From the NCBI RefSeq assembly GCF_910592395.1, contig NC_088325.1, positions 11,534,109 to 11,598,108 of the forward strand: DNA of 64,000 nt, in the 5' to 3' direction. The notes beneath the pieces were generated by a model. That model searched no databases. It saw only the letters and a program-made list of their open reading frames with translations, and was not told the DNA's origin. Both the position numbers and the translations under genes were made by a program. Source of the stretch: Lineus longissimus. Lineage: Eukaryota; Nemertea; Pilidiophora; Heteronemertea; Lineidae. This document shows positions 45,408 through 56,862 of the stretch, one piece after another (the first letter of the stretch is position 1; every line of letters begins with the position of its first letter).

Positions 45408-46475
45408 GTGAGTACATGTAGTTGTTTTGTGTCTGCTTGTTGACAGGCTTTCAATAAATTATATTGAAAGACTCTGGTGTAACTGAACTGCGCTATATGT
45501 GAGATAGTATGGTTACATACTAGGACCAATGATCTGTTGAAAGAATTAAACATGCCACAGACTCTTAAAGCCCTTTACTGTTGCAAGCTCAATATTTTGA
45601 GAGACAAGCGTGAAATGTATACAGGCGGCGTGGCCAAATGTACTGTAATTTGCAGAATGATGTGCGATATCTCGCTAAATCTTACGATGGTCAACTGGTG
45701 CTAGACCAATTGACAACGAAAATTGGGAATTGATAATTGAAATCAAGAAGATTAAAATGTGCGCACTTTTGCGCAAACTTGTTTTAGGAATTACACAGCT
45801 GAGCCAGAGTGCGGTCAGGATGCCGAACAAGGCAGTAGTCAAATTGGCGGATGGCCATGCAGGCGAAATCTCGTTTTTCGCATCAAGTCGCAATTCAGGA
45901 CTTCAATTCAGACGCAACTCAGGACGCGTTGGGCCTGTGTGATTAACATTAGACCTCCAGAACACCTTTATGACCCAGGTGCCGGGCTTTGATGGCAGCA
46001 CCGTCTATTAGGCCTACCTTTAGCCTGGCCAGCTATTCATACGAAAAAACATGCGATCTCGTGATGTTCATACGATAAAACAATCGAAAAACACATTTGC
46101 TTTGAAAATATTGATTGGAGACATAATGGCTTCAATGGTAAAATTCACATGCACATACGAAAGAGCGGTTAAGGCGGTGGTAGACTTAAAGATACTTTTA
46201 CCAGTTCCAGTATTAATGTATAGATGGATAGAGTAAATCTGCCTGAGAGCTGTTCTGTGTAGGTTGGTTCAATAACTTGCGCTAGCATGCTGGCACTGGC
46301 TGCCACTCGACCATCCCAAAATGGTCTGCAGTCCACCGACATTTATATGAAATTGGACTGCTGTCTGCCATCATCAACCCGAACGTGCCATTCTCTATAC
46401 CTTTGCCTACTTACATAAGTTCGTGCATTTTATTGTTAGTTGTATTTATAAATCATAACATATTTTATTTTCCAG
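45408..46475 (+). other. Intron before TM B, unit 3
   Basis: 1.07 kb. The conserved block at about 45,785-45,900 precedes the A/B switch point; here a short internal duplication (caattcaggacttcaattcag) sits at the switch. Confidence 0.55.
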
Positions 46476-46554
46476 TTGTTGTATATTTTTGTGTCGGCTT
46501 CATTGGCACAGTCATATTAGTGACAACAGTCGTCTTTTTGGCAGTTGCTCAATG
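46476..46554 (+). CDS. Transmembrane exon, type B, unit 3
   Basis: 79 bp, tttccag|ttgt .. caatg|gtaagc, phase 1 to 2. Helix core VVYFCVGFIGTVILVTTVVF, ending AQW. Paralogue of 28,414-28,492 with several replacements. Confidence 0.85.
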
Positions 46555-47100
46555 GTAAGCATGAAAATTAGTTGTCAATTAATTACCTAGGCCTCTTCAC
46601 ATCATGTCATACACCGTAAATAAATGATGGCACGTTTGTTCAACTTTCAAATTCAAAATATCATTTGATATGGTTTTACGTACCATATTCTGGGATTCCC
46701 ATTATACACACTGGCATGTTACGTACATGGGGGTATTATTGATTGGTACCATGGTAGGCCTGTGGTATGCATATCGTCTCATATTCAATTGATACAATTA
46801 TACACTGACATTTCGAAAGGTGTAATATCGATTGTATCGACTCAAAATGGAAATAATCAAGATACTGATGTACAGTAGAATCTTAGCAGACACCTCACTA
46901 TTAAGGTCACCTTGTCTACTTAGGACACTTATTTTGCTCCCAAATTGGGTGCCTTCAATTCAATTTGATCTCTCTAATGATCAGGACACCTCTTTGGTAA
47001 GGACAGCACCTGTCATTTCCGAGGGTGTCTTTAATAGAGATTCTACCGTATGAGATACTAATGCTGTTTATTTACAATGTTATTTGTTTTGCTTACACAG
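46555..47100 (+). other. Intron between TM B and tail B, unit 3
   Basis: 546 bp, AT-rich, closely matching unit 2. No feature recognised. Confidence 0.6.
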
Positions 47101-47647
47101 GAATCGTCGACTGAAACTGAAATTGTCTAAAAAAATTAATCGACCTGCAAATGACAGTAATGACGATGCTGCAAGAAATGAATTGACACCAATCAAGAAA
47201 CGCCCTAATCATACATACGCCAACATTGACCCTGATTTCTTTAATGACGCATCCTCTCACTCAAAACGCACAACGGATAAATATCCCGCACATCCAATGG
47301 TTAAAAGGCCCCCCGTTTCAGTTCGTTGTGATGAGGATAAAGAAGAGCCCGCGTGCTCAGACGATATCTTTGACGTAGATTCATATGACTACGTAGACAA
47401 TGAGTGGCAGGGTAATGCATCGGGCTCAGATTACAGCTCTGTTCCTGCTTGCCGCACAAGTCAGGCGACGTCGTCTCAGGTTGCCTCGGCACTGATACAT
47501 GTTCATGTTCACCAGACGAATCAACCGGATGAGGACGGTCAACAGTCACTTTATGAGCATCTAAAGCCAGTGTCCAAAAGTGATTATTTAGATTTCAGGG
47601 GGCTCAGTGCGGAAGAATTGAGACCACGAGTTGTATCTAAGGTATAA
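47101..47647 (+). CDS. Cytoplasmic tail B exon, unit 3
   Basis: 547 bp ending in TAA. It keeps all tyrosine motifs of unit 2 (HTYANID, SYDYVDNEW, SDYSSV, SLYEHL, SDYLDF). Compared with unit 2 it has one extra Glu codon (EDKEEPAC) and a few replacements (KKINRP, DFFNDASSH). Tyrosines and their flanks are unchanged, suggesting constraint on signalling. Confidence 0.86.
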
Positions 47648-49984
47648 CGTTCTTTCTCTGACTCTTTTTAGTGTAATGAAACCTTTGGAAGACCCCTCGA
47701 TTCATAAGGCAAATAACATGGCAAGCTCAAAGCGGGAACAAATGTTTATGCTGTTTCATTAAAATATGCCAATACAAAAGAATGGTGTATCCAGGCTGCT
47801 GTATTGGTAGCAACATAATATCATTGGCAAGAACATTGTACTCCATAATTCTCACCATTGTAACCATCGCGTGCCGAACATCCACTCGTCAGCAAAAATA
47901 ATACGGGATCAAATTAGTATGGTTTTATCAAAATCCGGTGAATATATTCAACTGAAATATATTTCAAGTATTGAGTGTATGCTGATTTACACGGTGATGA
48001 TGTGACAAATGGAAATAATTTCCACCCGCAAATCTGCGCTAGGGAGCTGAAACCTTGGGACACCCTAATCTGAGAGCCAAGAGCCAAGAGCCAAGACTCT
48101 ATTTAAGAGCCAAGTGCCACCAGGAAAGCCACGAGCAAAGAAAAAATATAGGCGAATCAATATAATTATCATTTTTTAGAGAACGAAGCCCAACAGGTAC
48201 TTTATGAATAACGTTTTTTGTAACCGTTTATGACGTTGTAACCAATTTTTATCGTGCTATCGTTACGTTGCCTGTACAACACGGTGTACATTGTGCCTGC
48301 ACTTCATACACTCTGTACAATCACACGTGTTTATCATTCGGGCCGTCAACAATGGATCCGTATGGGTATGTCAGCTTCGAGACGAAGATTAGCAACAAGT
48401 TTGAATGTTTACATTGTTTAACTCAAAGATGCGCGCCTTAGAGTTTTTAATTCTATGCTGTGGCTCGGTGCAGTTGAGGGGCAAAAACGTTTTGGGCATG
48501 CGCAAAAGAACTATTCTGATATTCAGATACTTCCTGACGTAACCAGTGCGTCTTCCACAGCCGGATGCTGAATTTAGCTCGTCCCCGTTGGCTGCGAAAG
48601 CTCGTTACAGGGCGGCCCATAACAACTTCTTTGCCCTCTCTTGGGGACCAGATTTAGAAAAGGGAATTGATATCACTGAAAAATATCAAATGTATATATT
48701 CAGATGGCGGAGAATTGAAGCAGTGAGAGTGTACATGTAGGACTGCCTCGCCGTGTAGATGGCGCAGTGATAGACAAGTACGTACGCCTATCTGTCCTGT
48801 AAGTGCAAAATTCACGCCCGTATTATGTAGCCCTATCGAATTTACGTATGACATTTTCCCATCCTGAACAATTTTGAAAGGTGAAATCAAAATAATTCTT
48901 CCCAGTAACTTCTCATTCAAGGAACATTTAGATGTAAAACAGTGTCCCTATCGCTTATCACACATTGGGAATATGCAAGATCTGAAAACACCACGCGTAA
49001 CAACGATACGGATACGCAATACGGGCATGAATTTTGAACTTGCCGAAAGTCCCTAATACTGGAAGGGAGACGAGTTGGGGTGATTAGCATTATCTATTGA
49101 ACAGGTGGGTGTATGGCCAGGGGGTGGAGCATGGTATCCTGGCCTTCGGCATCAAATCAGGACGGATGCTGCATATGGCACGCATCCGAACATAAATGAG
49201 AATGTGTGCCTGCGTGATGTTACACGTTGCTTCGAGTTGATTTCACCGGGACTGAAAGAAACTAAAAACAATAGATTACAACAAGCCTGTGGAGCTCTGA
49301 CACTAACGTTGGATACGCTATTAGCGTTGTTCTCATCCCCGCGGTAGGCACAATGATGTTGTTTTCTTCGGAGGTTTACTACTCCACGTTCCACTTCTGA
49401 GTTTCCTCTTATTCTGTGATGAAGTAGATGTGGGCTCGTTTTGTCGTTGTCTGCATGTGCTCTGTAGATTTGGGTAGATGATATCAACGCGGCAGAGCCA
49501 GCACAGCAGGATACAAGATCTCGCACTCCCAGACCAGAAATTGATTGATAAAGATAACAAAACGGGTTTCTCTCAACGCCTTCCCCAGCAGTCAACGGGA
49601 AAAACATCGTTGATGATTTCTTATCACTGAAAATTTCTTTAGCGCTGATAAGCCGTAATTTTGACAAATATTGTAGTTTTTACTTGTACTATTTTCAGCA
49701 TAATTAGCACTCCGCACAACTTTTTATCACATGAGTTCCGTTTCTTTCAATATTTGAGTTAGCCAGTGTCCAAATAATCATGCTTATTATGAATAAACAT
49801 TATGTGAATATAATTTCATTCCTCATGATTCTATTAAATGGTCAACATGTGTTGTTGGCCATTTCCTCTAAAGAATTCATACCGAACTGGTGGTAAAGGG
49901 AAAGGGTCAAGCTGAAAAACAGGGCGAAACACAAGCGGCAGCGGAGGCTTAGGGTAAATGTCAGCTCAACCCCATACCCAAGTA
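47648..49984. other. 3' flank of unit 3 (shared with unit 2)
   Basis: Near-copy of 29,582-32,026 with small indels, including the open frames at 48,546-48,740 and 49,105-49,347 and the unit-end block at 49,491-49,671. A stretch of about 90 bp present at the end of unit 2 (ctgtgacgtcactctg region, 31,750-31,850) is missing near 49,805. No confident gene. Confidence 0.5.
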
Positions 49985-50537
49985 GTTGTTGGTGACGCAA
50001 CCAATACCGACTATACAGATGTTGCACCGATGGTGAAAATCATCAGCCTTTTGTGGTCAGTCCTGTGTCTGAATACCCCACTTTCACACTTTCCTGGGCC
50101 CTTGCTTGCTGAATTTTTAGGCCCTTGTTTTTGGCCTCACTTTGAGTTGTCAGAAAGATTCCAACGAAGACGTCGGAGGCCATTGGAGGCATGGGCTTTT
50201 CTGTCTTTGTTGTGGTGTACGTCTGTGGTGGCAGTTGCCCCCTGCCCCTCCCCCAACCGCTGTTAATATGGCCCTGCAACCTTAAAATAACTCACCGTTG
50301 CAGTTTCTGTAGTTGTGTAGATAAGAATATATGCACCCACTCAGAAAAAAAGGCTTTTGAGCTTTTCGACTAACAGAAATGTGCTCCTCGTTGAATTTAG
50401 CGAAATGGAAAAAAAAGAAGCTGGACCACATAAGAGGTCTTTGAGCATCTCAAATACCATTCTGCGTTTTTCATTGTGTCTAAACACACCTCCGGGTGCT
50501 TATTTAGCGTTGGCCAGAACCTTCCTGGAGCACGATT

Positions 50538-50552
50538 TGACGTCACTCCAAT
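50538..50552 (+). promoter_or_regulatory. CRE + CCAAT pair, unit 4
   Basis: TGACGTCA 50,538-50,545 and CCAAT 50,548-50,552 are kept. The downstream TATATA of the other units is altered here (caatacatagc near 50,697). Confidence 0.35.
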
Positions 50553-51013
50553 CACAAAAAGAATTTCTCGCAGAGCAGAATTAAGACCAATGAAACCATA
50601 GGAACCCTACGTCGTTCGTAATTACTGTTGGTCCATGAAAAAGAAATAGACCTCCATCCGCGCTGTACGTCATGATATGCAATGCATTGTCCTTCAATAC
50701 ATAGCATCAACCAAAGTTTGAATAACAGTTTAGAGACTGCGCCACCAACTCTGAATGGTCTGGCATCCATAATGAAGCAATGACAGGTTCTGTCATCATT
50801 TGGCACGAGATCAATTGAAGAGTCGCTGATATTTGATGATCCTATCAAATATTTCCTATTTTTGGAGTAGGTTGTACATACCATGATTTGTGTCCTACCA
50901 CCCGACATACCCACGGCGAAATTAGTCGGCAGGGATTGGTGATCCACTCTGCAAGGCGGCTTTGCGACGTGATGATCATTTTCCATCCAGAGGTGAGTTT
51001 CCGTGTGAGTCAT
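50552..51013 (-). other. Antisense 153-codon frame, unit 4, coding doubtful
   Basis: Counterpart of 566-1027; uninterrupted but with many amino-acid changes. Confidence 0.15.
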
Positions 51014-51190
51014 GTGTAAAATCCTTGTGTTTGAGATTGTAATCCACCACGAGACCTACATACGGCGAAATTAGTCGGCAGGGATTGGTGATCCACTCTG
51101 CAAGGCGGCTTTGCAAGGTAATGATCATTTTCCATCCAGAGGTGGGTTTCCGTGTGAGACATGTGTAAAATCCTTGGGTATGAAAATTTA
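50895..51190. repeat. 149-bp direct duplication, unit 4
   Basis: Two copies as in the other units. Confidence 0.7.
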
Positions 51191-51383
51191 ATCGCGTAAT
51201 CCGGAAATTCCGAGGGACATTTGACATTTTTGAAATCCCAGAATTCAATTCCAATTTTGGATTTTCGAGCGAAATGTGACCACACAACGTATCGATATCC
51301 TTAGGATCTAAGGTATCTGAATCAAGAGTCGGTAAGGGGTCTAGGTATAGAAGAGGGAGCAAAAATCCAAAGAGTTCTCTAAT

Positions 51384-52456
51384 ATGTAAAGTCAAGGACT
51401 AAGTGAGCCCCCCTTTAGGTCGGGGGAGCTCCCCCGAACCCCCCTACGAGCATATTGTTAAGTGCAAGCTCTAACAACTACAGCTATTACAATAGGGGGA
51501 CACCCCCCAAACCCCCCTCCGTCGACATAGGTTTTTACCAGTGCGTTGGGGGGAAGCTCCCCCAAACCCCCCCGGTGGACAGTCAACTAGCCCTTCTGTG
51601 TCATACTGCTGGAGGGGGGGGGGGGGGTGGGGTGCGATGGGACCATCCATATAGTTCCTTCCGACACATTTTTGTTTTGGTAATGTAATACATTGTGATT
51701 GTCCTTATTCACGGGAATCAGGCGTTTCCAGTGATATACGACACAAATGGGTTGTCCTCATGCATTCACTTTGGAAACGCATTTTAAAATAGATGTTACA
51801 TCCTGTTAATGGGGCACGTCATCGTCGCGTACATTTGGGAAAAACTCCCTAACGAGACCGGAGCAGACGGCTGAAAGTAGTTTAATTATTGGCCGCTAGG
51901 GTGCAGAATGTCGCTCACCCGAATTTTTCACGCAACTTTTGCTAAATAGACCTAGTTCTAGTTTGTTATTCATTTTGATACTTCAGATTTGGGCAGTAGA
52001 CCAATATAACTTAGTCGTCAGTGTGGTTTTAAGCAGGAAAAACGTATTTGTTTTTCTTAAAGTGCCTTTTTTGGAATGGTGTGTGCGATTGTTTTGTTTT
52101 TATGTCACGTGACCTCGACCATGTCGACACAAAATTGAAATAAACCACCCTTTTCTGTCATTATTTAGGACGGATATTTCTCTAATAAAAATATCAATAT
52201 AATTGGCCAATTTCTTAGGCATATGTAGCGAATTCCCATGAAGATTTAAATTAGATGTTCTCGTAACCTGTTACAACTGGTCTGATTTATAATTCAGCGC
52301 TACAACTGGTCTGATTTATTTATTCAGCGCCATTTTGAAAAACCAAAAAAAATTGTTTGTTGGATATACAATATTACTCTCTTTATTTCTCTTCATTTAC
52401 ATTATGTACTCCCGCACACACGTGTATCTTAAGAGCCCCTCCTAAGAGGGGGGCTT
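51384..52456. mobile_element. 1.07-kb insertion with G/C runs, unknown family
   Basis: Unit 1 reads 'agagttctctattaaggcagataag'; unit 4 has about 1.07 kb between 'gttctcta' and 'aggcagataag'. The left part repeats a module of the form gggggagctcccccgaaccccc three times. The ends are weakly inverted (taagtgagccccccttta on the left, taagaggggggcttata on the right). No transposase frame is present, so it looks like a non-autonomous element. Confidence 0.6.
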
Positions 52457-52857
52457 ATAAAGGCAGATAAGCTACAGTTTCAAAGGAATTGCGGTGCGGT
52501 GGTACCCTTCCCACGAACTATTCGATCGCCAATGATAGAATGGTGAGCGCCCCGGGGAGCGCCCACAATAATGCATTTGTGTCAGTCGGTCGATTTCGCT
52601 TTGCATTGACATGTGGGGTAGAGTGATATCTTGGGCGATAGTGTCGGCATTCATACTTGGACTTGCAGTGAACGACCTTTCGCGATCCAAGGAAAATTTC
52701 CAACTTAATCATCGTCTGCACGAATAACTTCATCACACAGCAATTTTCCATACGCTACGGAAATAATGCGCATCAAACAATAAAATATGTCTTCGTTTTA
52801 GGAAGAAATATTTCGGACAGATACGCGAAATGCAATTGAATAAGACAAACTTTTTTG

Positions 52858-53006
52858 AAACTCGGCTTAACTCTAAAAAGGAGACTCGACTTGACTGTAT
52901 AAATAAAACTTGGCTCCACTTGACTGTTTAACTGGAACCCGGCTTGAATATAAAGGGCGACTTGGCTTAACTCTAAAAAGGAGACTCGGCTTGAGTGTAT
53001 ATGGAG
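52858..53006. repeat. 24-bp minisatellite, unit 4 (about 6 copies)
   Basis: Same unit as elsewhere, with the aaaacttggctc and ggaacccggcttg variants of unit 3. Confidence 0.85.
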
Positions 53007-53899
53007 ACTCCATCATTCATATCACTAGCGGAGATTTGTCGTCCAGTTTCTCTCACTTTGAACCACATTGAGGAAATCAGGGGGTTTCTCCTGCCCTGCG
53101 AATCGAGCATTAAGCCTTGATTTCCTCAGAATCAGGTTACATAAAAAACTTGAAATATGCCATTGGAACACATTTGATCAGTTATATTTGGCTATACTAA
53201 TTGGTCTTTCATCAAACATGCAGAAAAAAACTATCAGTTTTCCGTTGTCTCCTGCCTTATTGCTATTCATCGTTGGTCGATTATATGAATGCAAATAATT
53301 TCTTTCTGCTCGTTAAGTTTGGTGACCTCGTTTATCTTCTACATAATTTGGTCATTACCAGTTAAACATTACATCAGTGATGCATGGTACATGATTCACT
53401 ACACAAATATTATGGAAGATAACCACTGGGCGAACAGTTATTTCTTTTCTTCACATAATAGGTATTCTTCTTCCTCGTTATGGACGCATACTGTCTTCTC
53501 CCACTTTACCGAGCGCGGCTGAATCGTAAAATCACTAAGTCCAAATGAATAGGCTGATTTTACTGGTGGCAGGCGAACATTAGAAAGAACAGCCACAGCT
53601 GATAATTGACTCCCTTTTCGTGGGCTATGCCAATGCCTTCCACGTCAGTGGATAAAAGACATGAACATTGACATGGGGTAGTCCTGTACTGAATGAATGA
53701 ATACAATACTACTAGCGTCCTCATTTTATGCCTATAGTGTTGGTTGACCAGAAATTTCTTATCTGGGGTCGATGATGAAGCCAGCTTAATGGGTCTTCAA
53801 AATGTCCCAGTAAAGAAGTCTTGCTGTCAACGAATAAATCAAATGAGATCACATATTTACTTATCAATTTACCAATCAATGATATTATCCAAACGGAGT

Positions 53900-54150
53900 T
53901 TACAAGTAATCATCAATAGCATCATCATCCTCTTCTCCTTCAGAAAACTCAATCCCCTCAACAATCTGCTCAAGCTCATCATTTACCATCTCTACCCCCT
54001 CCCCAACTTCGTCATCGTCCTCAGGAACTAGGCTACTGGCTCTCCAACTGTTCATAATCGTCTGTTGTGTGACCCTTTCCCAGCCGAGGCTGATCATCCT
54101 GACCACTTCCCGCCTGGTGATCCGCTCACAATGTCCTTGATCATCGGTGT
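53900..54150 (-). pseudogene. Remnant of a pogo/Tigger-type transposase C-terminus
   Basis: The minus-strand frame reads ..HTDDQGHCERITRREVV.. then GWERVTQQTIMNSWRAS and a strongly acidic end (EGEEDDDAIDDYL, stop). 'W-x-x-VTxxTIxNxW' followed by an acidic C-terminus is familiar from Tigger/jerky-like transposases. The upstream part is frameshifted and stops, so only a fragment remains. Moderate to low certainty. Confidence 0.35.
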
Positions 54151-54380
54151 GGCCGATTTTCGATCATCATCGTCGTCACCGTCGTCATCGTCATCATTCC
54201 ATACGTTAAGCTCATCAGGGAGCCTGCTAGGCCTACCAATAAAATCCATCGAATTGCGAAATGGCCGCTGTACACGGTCAATCATTTTCATCAAACTTTT
54301 TCATCAATCTTTTTGGTCAAATTTGTATGTAGAGGGTCCCGCCATACACGGTCAATCATTTTCATCCAATCATTCACAAA

Positions 54381-54845
54381 ATGGCTCCCGTGCAGTCAAG
54401 ACTGCTTGTGGCCGTTGCTGCGTCAGCTGTCGTTGCTGCTATGGCAATAGCCATGGCCGCATTGAAGAAGAAACGACGACGACGACGCCGATATTGGACA
54501 CGGCCATGGATCCTTCGAAGAGCATCCAAAGGGGCATATGCCATGCTAAACGAGGAGCTCAGGCTGGAAGACCCCGCTTCTTACAAAAACTATCTGCGTA
54601 TGGATGAAGAGATATTTGCTGATCTCGTTGATAGAGTCACTCCATACGTTTATAGGTCAGACACCAATATGCGCCAGGCAATCACTCCTGCCGAACGTTT
54701 AGCGGTGACGTTGCGTTTCTTGGCAACTGGAGAAACATTCCAAAGTCTAGAGTTCTCAACAAGGATTAGCGCCTGCACGATAGGTAGAATTGTTCCAGAG
54801 ATGTGCGATGCCCTCTACACGGTTTTGAAAGGCGATTTCATAAAG
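54381..54845 (+). CDS. Harbinger transposase exon 1
   Basis: 155 codons from ATG to ataaag|gtaata, phase 0. It begins with a small hydrophobic stretch and a strongly basic cluster (LKKKRRRRRRYW), a likely nuclear signal. The middle (RMDEEIFADLVDRVTPYV) and the helix-turn-helix-like segment (LRFLATGETFQSLEFSTRIS) match the N-terminal organisation of Harbinger transposases. Its intron contains exon 2 of the antisense MADF gene. Confidence 0.85.
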
Positions 54846-54949
54846 GTAATACGAACACTATGAAAATGACACTGCAATGTTTTCCTTTTAACCATTTTTT
54901 ATTTCTTGCTGTAGCTGACTTTACAATAACAAAATACTTAAATGCACAA

Positions 54950-55555
54950 TCATTCAGTACTGTAAAATGTTTGCATCATGGCATTACCAAGAATATCAGC
55001 GGTGTTCCCCATGCTACATGCATTTGAAGTTGTTACATTTGGAAAATCTTTACGACTAGGCTGACCGTTATACGTCATGATGGAACACTGCTGGTTGTAA
55101 CCATGTTTTCCAGGAGGAACTGTTGCATTATTAATGTGCTGCGGAGGGACTCTTCTAGTCAACTGAGTATTTCTGCCCAACTCAGACTCTTGCGCATCAA
55201 GAAGCGCCATGTTTATTTTCCTTTTTGCACTTTGCCTTATGTCAGCATGCTGCAGGCTGCGCTTTTCGCAAGCCACAAATTTACCAATAATATCAAATTG
55301 GTCCTCGTTCTGCGTTGGTGTACTAGTGCTTTCATTCATGTTTGAGCTGACAACAGCATCTTTCAATTCAGTCAAAGCATCAGCTGCTGTGTGCAACATC
55401 GACTCCTCTACAGAACGACTCTTTTTCGCCCTTGGTTTAGGTCTACTCGGTTCCTGGGATGTGCACGGTTTTGCTGAGTGTCCTACCGATGGCGTTCCAG
55501 GACGTGGTGATTCATCATGCAACTCTTGGTCGGAGTCGTCATGAGCAGAGGAGTC
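54950..55555 (-). CDS. Harbinger-encoded MADF protein, exon 2
   Basis: Minus-strand acceptor ccactttcag|gactcc at 55,556, phase 0, stop at 54,950. It encodes about 201 residues: an acidic and Pro/Ser-rich linker with a basic cluster (RPKPRAKKSR), then a BESS-like segment (FDIIGKFVACEKRSLQHADI) as often found C-terminal to MADF domains, and a Gln/Asn-rich end. Exactly the phase and order expected for the partner of 56,317-56,721. Confidence 0.8.
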   Translation of the reverse strand, partial: DSSAHDDSDQELHDESPRPGTPSVGHSAKPCTSQEPSRPKPRAKKSRSVEESMLHTAADALTELKDAVVSSNMNESTSTPTQNEDQFDIIGKFVACEKRSLQHADIRQSAKRKINMALLDAQESELGRNTQLTRRVPPQHINNATVPPGKHGYNQQCSIMTYNGQPSRKDFPNVTTSNACSMGNTADILGNAMMQTFYSTE

Positions 55556-55596
55556 CTGAAAGTGGAGGTTAACATTGCAACTTTTCCTTTTTTCAG

Positions 55597-56184
55597 ATGC
55601 CAGCGAACGCACAAGAGTGGCTTCAGGTTTCTAGAGATTTTGAGTACAGATGGAATCTATCCCACTGTCTTGGAGCTATCGACGGCAAACATGTGACTTT
55701 TCGCCCACCTCTGAAGTGTGGATCGTACTTTTTCAACCACAAGAATACCCATAGTTTGATTCTATTCGCTTTGGTTGATGCAGACTATAAATTTCTTATG
55801 ATTGACGCAGGGACAAATGGCCGTGTGGGAGATGGGGGTGTTTTTGCTAAAAGTGACCTAAACAAGGCTATAGTAGACGGAAGTATAGATTTTCCAGATG
55901 CTGAACCCCTGAAATATTGTACCGCCCCAATTCCTTATTTTTTGGTAGGAGACGATGCATTCCCTCTGCATACTTACATGATGAAACCGTACCCGTTCCG
56001 AAACCTTGATATTGACCACAGAATTTTTAACTACAGGCTGAGCAGGGCGAGACGCGTTGTTGAGAATGCGTTTGGGATTCTGGCAAATCGCTTCAGAGTC
56101 CTTCTTGCACTCATCTCAAGCTGGCAACAGGTCTACAAATGCGGCTCAGGCTCAGAGAGACTACCTTTGCTCCTATGTCAATAA
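55597..56184 (+). CDS. Harbinger transposase exon 2 (DDE domain), C-terminus disrupted
   Basis: Acceptor ccttttttcag, phase 0. The DDE_Tnp_4 catalytic set is visible: GAIDGKH (about residue 184 of the spliced protein), VGDDAFPL (about 274) and RRVVENAFGIL (about 311). Within the last 25 codons the frame becomes unlike the family and stops at 56,182-56,184. Another frame (56,126-56,224) reads RDYLCSYVNN and GRVSWQGK, the expected family C-terminus. A deletion or frameshift near 56,115 therefore removes the conserved stretch before the end. Probably inactive, or a missed small intron. Confidence 0.82.
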   Translation: MPANAQEWLQVSRDFEYRWNLSHCLGAIDGKHVTFRPPLKCGSYFFNHKNTHSLILFALVDADYKFLMIDAGTNGRVGDGGVFAKSDLNKAIVDGSIDFPDAEPLKYCTAPIPYFLVGDDAFPLHTYMMKPYPFRNLDIDHRIFNYRLSRARRVVENAFGILANRFRVLLALISSWQQVYKCGSGSERLPLLLCQ

Positions 56185-56316
56185 TATTGGTCGAGTATCG
56201 TGGCAAGGTAAATTTGCAGCGTAGAATGAGGCAGCCATTCTTGTATAACTGTGTGTACAGTCAGTGAATAATTCTGTTGTAGTCAGAGAAATAAAATGAT
56301 GTTAAGAATTAATTAC

Positions 56317-56721
56317 CTTGTCAAGTGTTTCATTGCAATCTGTGCCTCTCGACATTGAGCAAGAACTGGGCCTCGCCTCTACGTGGTCCTTAAGAAAGAG
56401 CAGCTTCTGGAACCACCATACGGTTGGCTTGTGCACATCCTTTGCCGCAGCACCACTTCTTTTGGTCTTGTTTATCTTCTCCATTTCCCTAGCAAAGTTG
56501 CTACGTAGCCCGTTCATTTTTTTCTTCACGTCATCAACCGTGCAGTCACTCTTTTCCTTGCAGACATCCTCAAGTACCTCTTGGTAGGCCAGTTCCTTCT
56601 TAACGCGATTGTGGTACAGGGCATTTTTGGTGTTGTATAGGATTGGGTGGGCCCTATACGACTCTATCATGATTTCCACTGCCCTCTGCGTCCAGCCCAT
56701 GTTGTCGTCTATGAGAGGCAA
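56317..56721 (-). CDS. Harbinger-encoded MADF/Myb-like protein, exon 1
   Basis: 135 codons on the minus strand from ATG at 56,721 to gacaag|gtaatt at 56,317, phase 0. The MADF-type DNA-binding domain is clear: WTQRAVEIMIESYRAHPILY, then VDDVKKKMNGLRSNFAREME, then WWFQKLLFLKDH. Such proteins help the transposase enter the nucleus or bind the ends in PIF/Harbinger elements. The next exon lies beyond the transposase DDE exon, which sits in this gene's intron. Confidence 0.83.
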
Positions 56722-56862
56722 ACTGTGGAATCTAGGCCTTGCATTACAAACCCGTCAAATTGCATAACCACCGTCATCATGAAGGAGGAATGGACGATCA
56801 TTGATTTCGGTGAACCCACGAACAATTCAATTCAATAGGGTTAATAGTTCAATAAATATCCA

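Larger units (their letters stand above)
35512..47647 (+). other. Gene model, unit 3: one-Ig receptor with tail B
   Basis: Exons are 35512-35587 (signal), 43579-43908 (Ig1), stalk exons 45033-45080, 45174-45221 and 45360-45407, 46476-46554 (TM B) and 47101-47647 (tail B). Ig2 has lost its first half and its acceptor, so it should be skipped. The phases still allow Ig1 to join the stalk in frame. The product would be a short receptor: signal peptide, one V-like Ig domain, stalk, TM and ITIM-like tail. Intron 1 is 8.0 kb, nearly all repeat array. Confidence 0.72.
32027..49984 (+). repeat. Tandem segment, unit 3 (single-Ig receptor, tail B, giant array)
   Basis: 18.0 kb. Same block order. The enlarged size comes from a 7.6-kb array in intron 1; Ig2 is broken and Ig3-Ig5 are absent. 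Confidence 0.85.
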
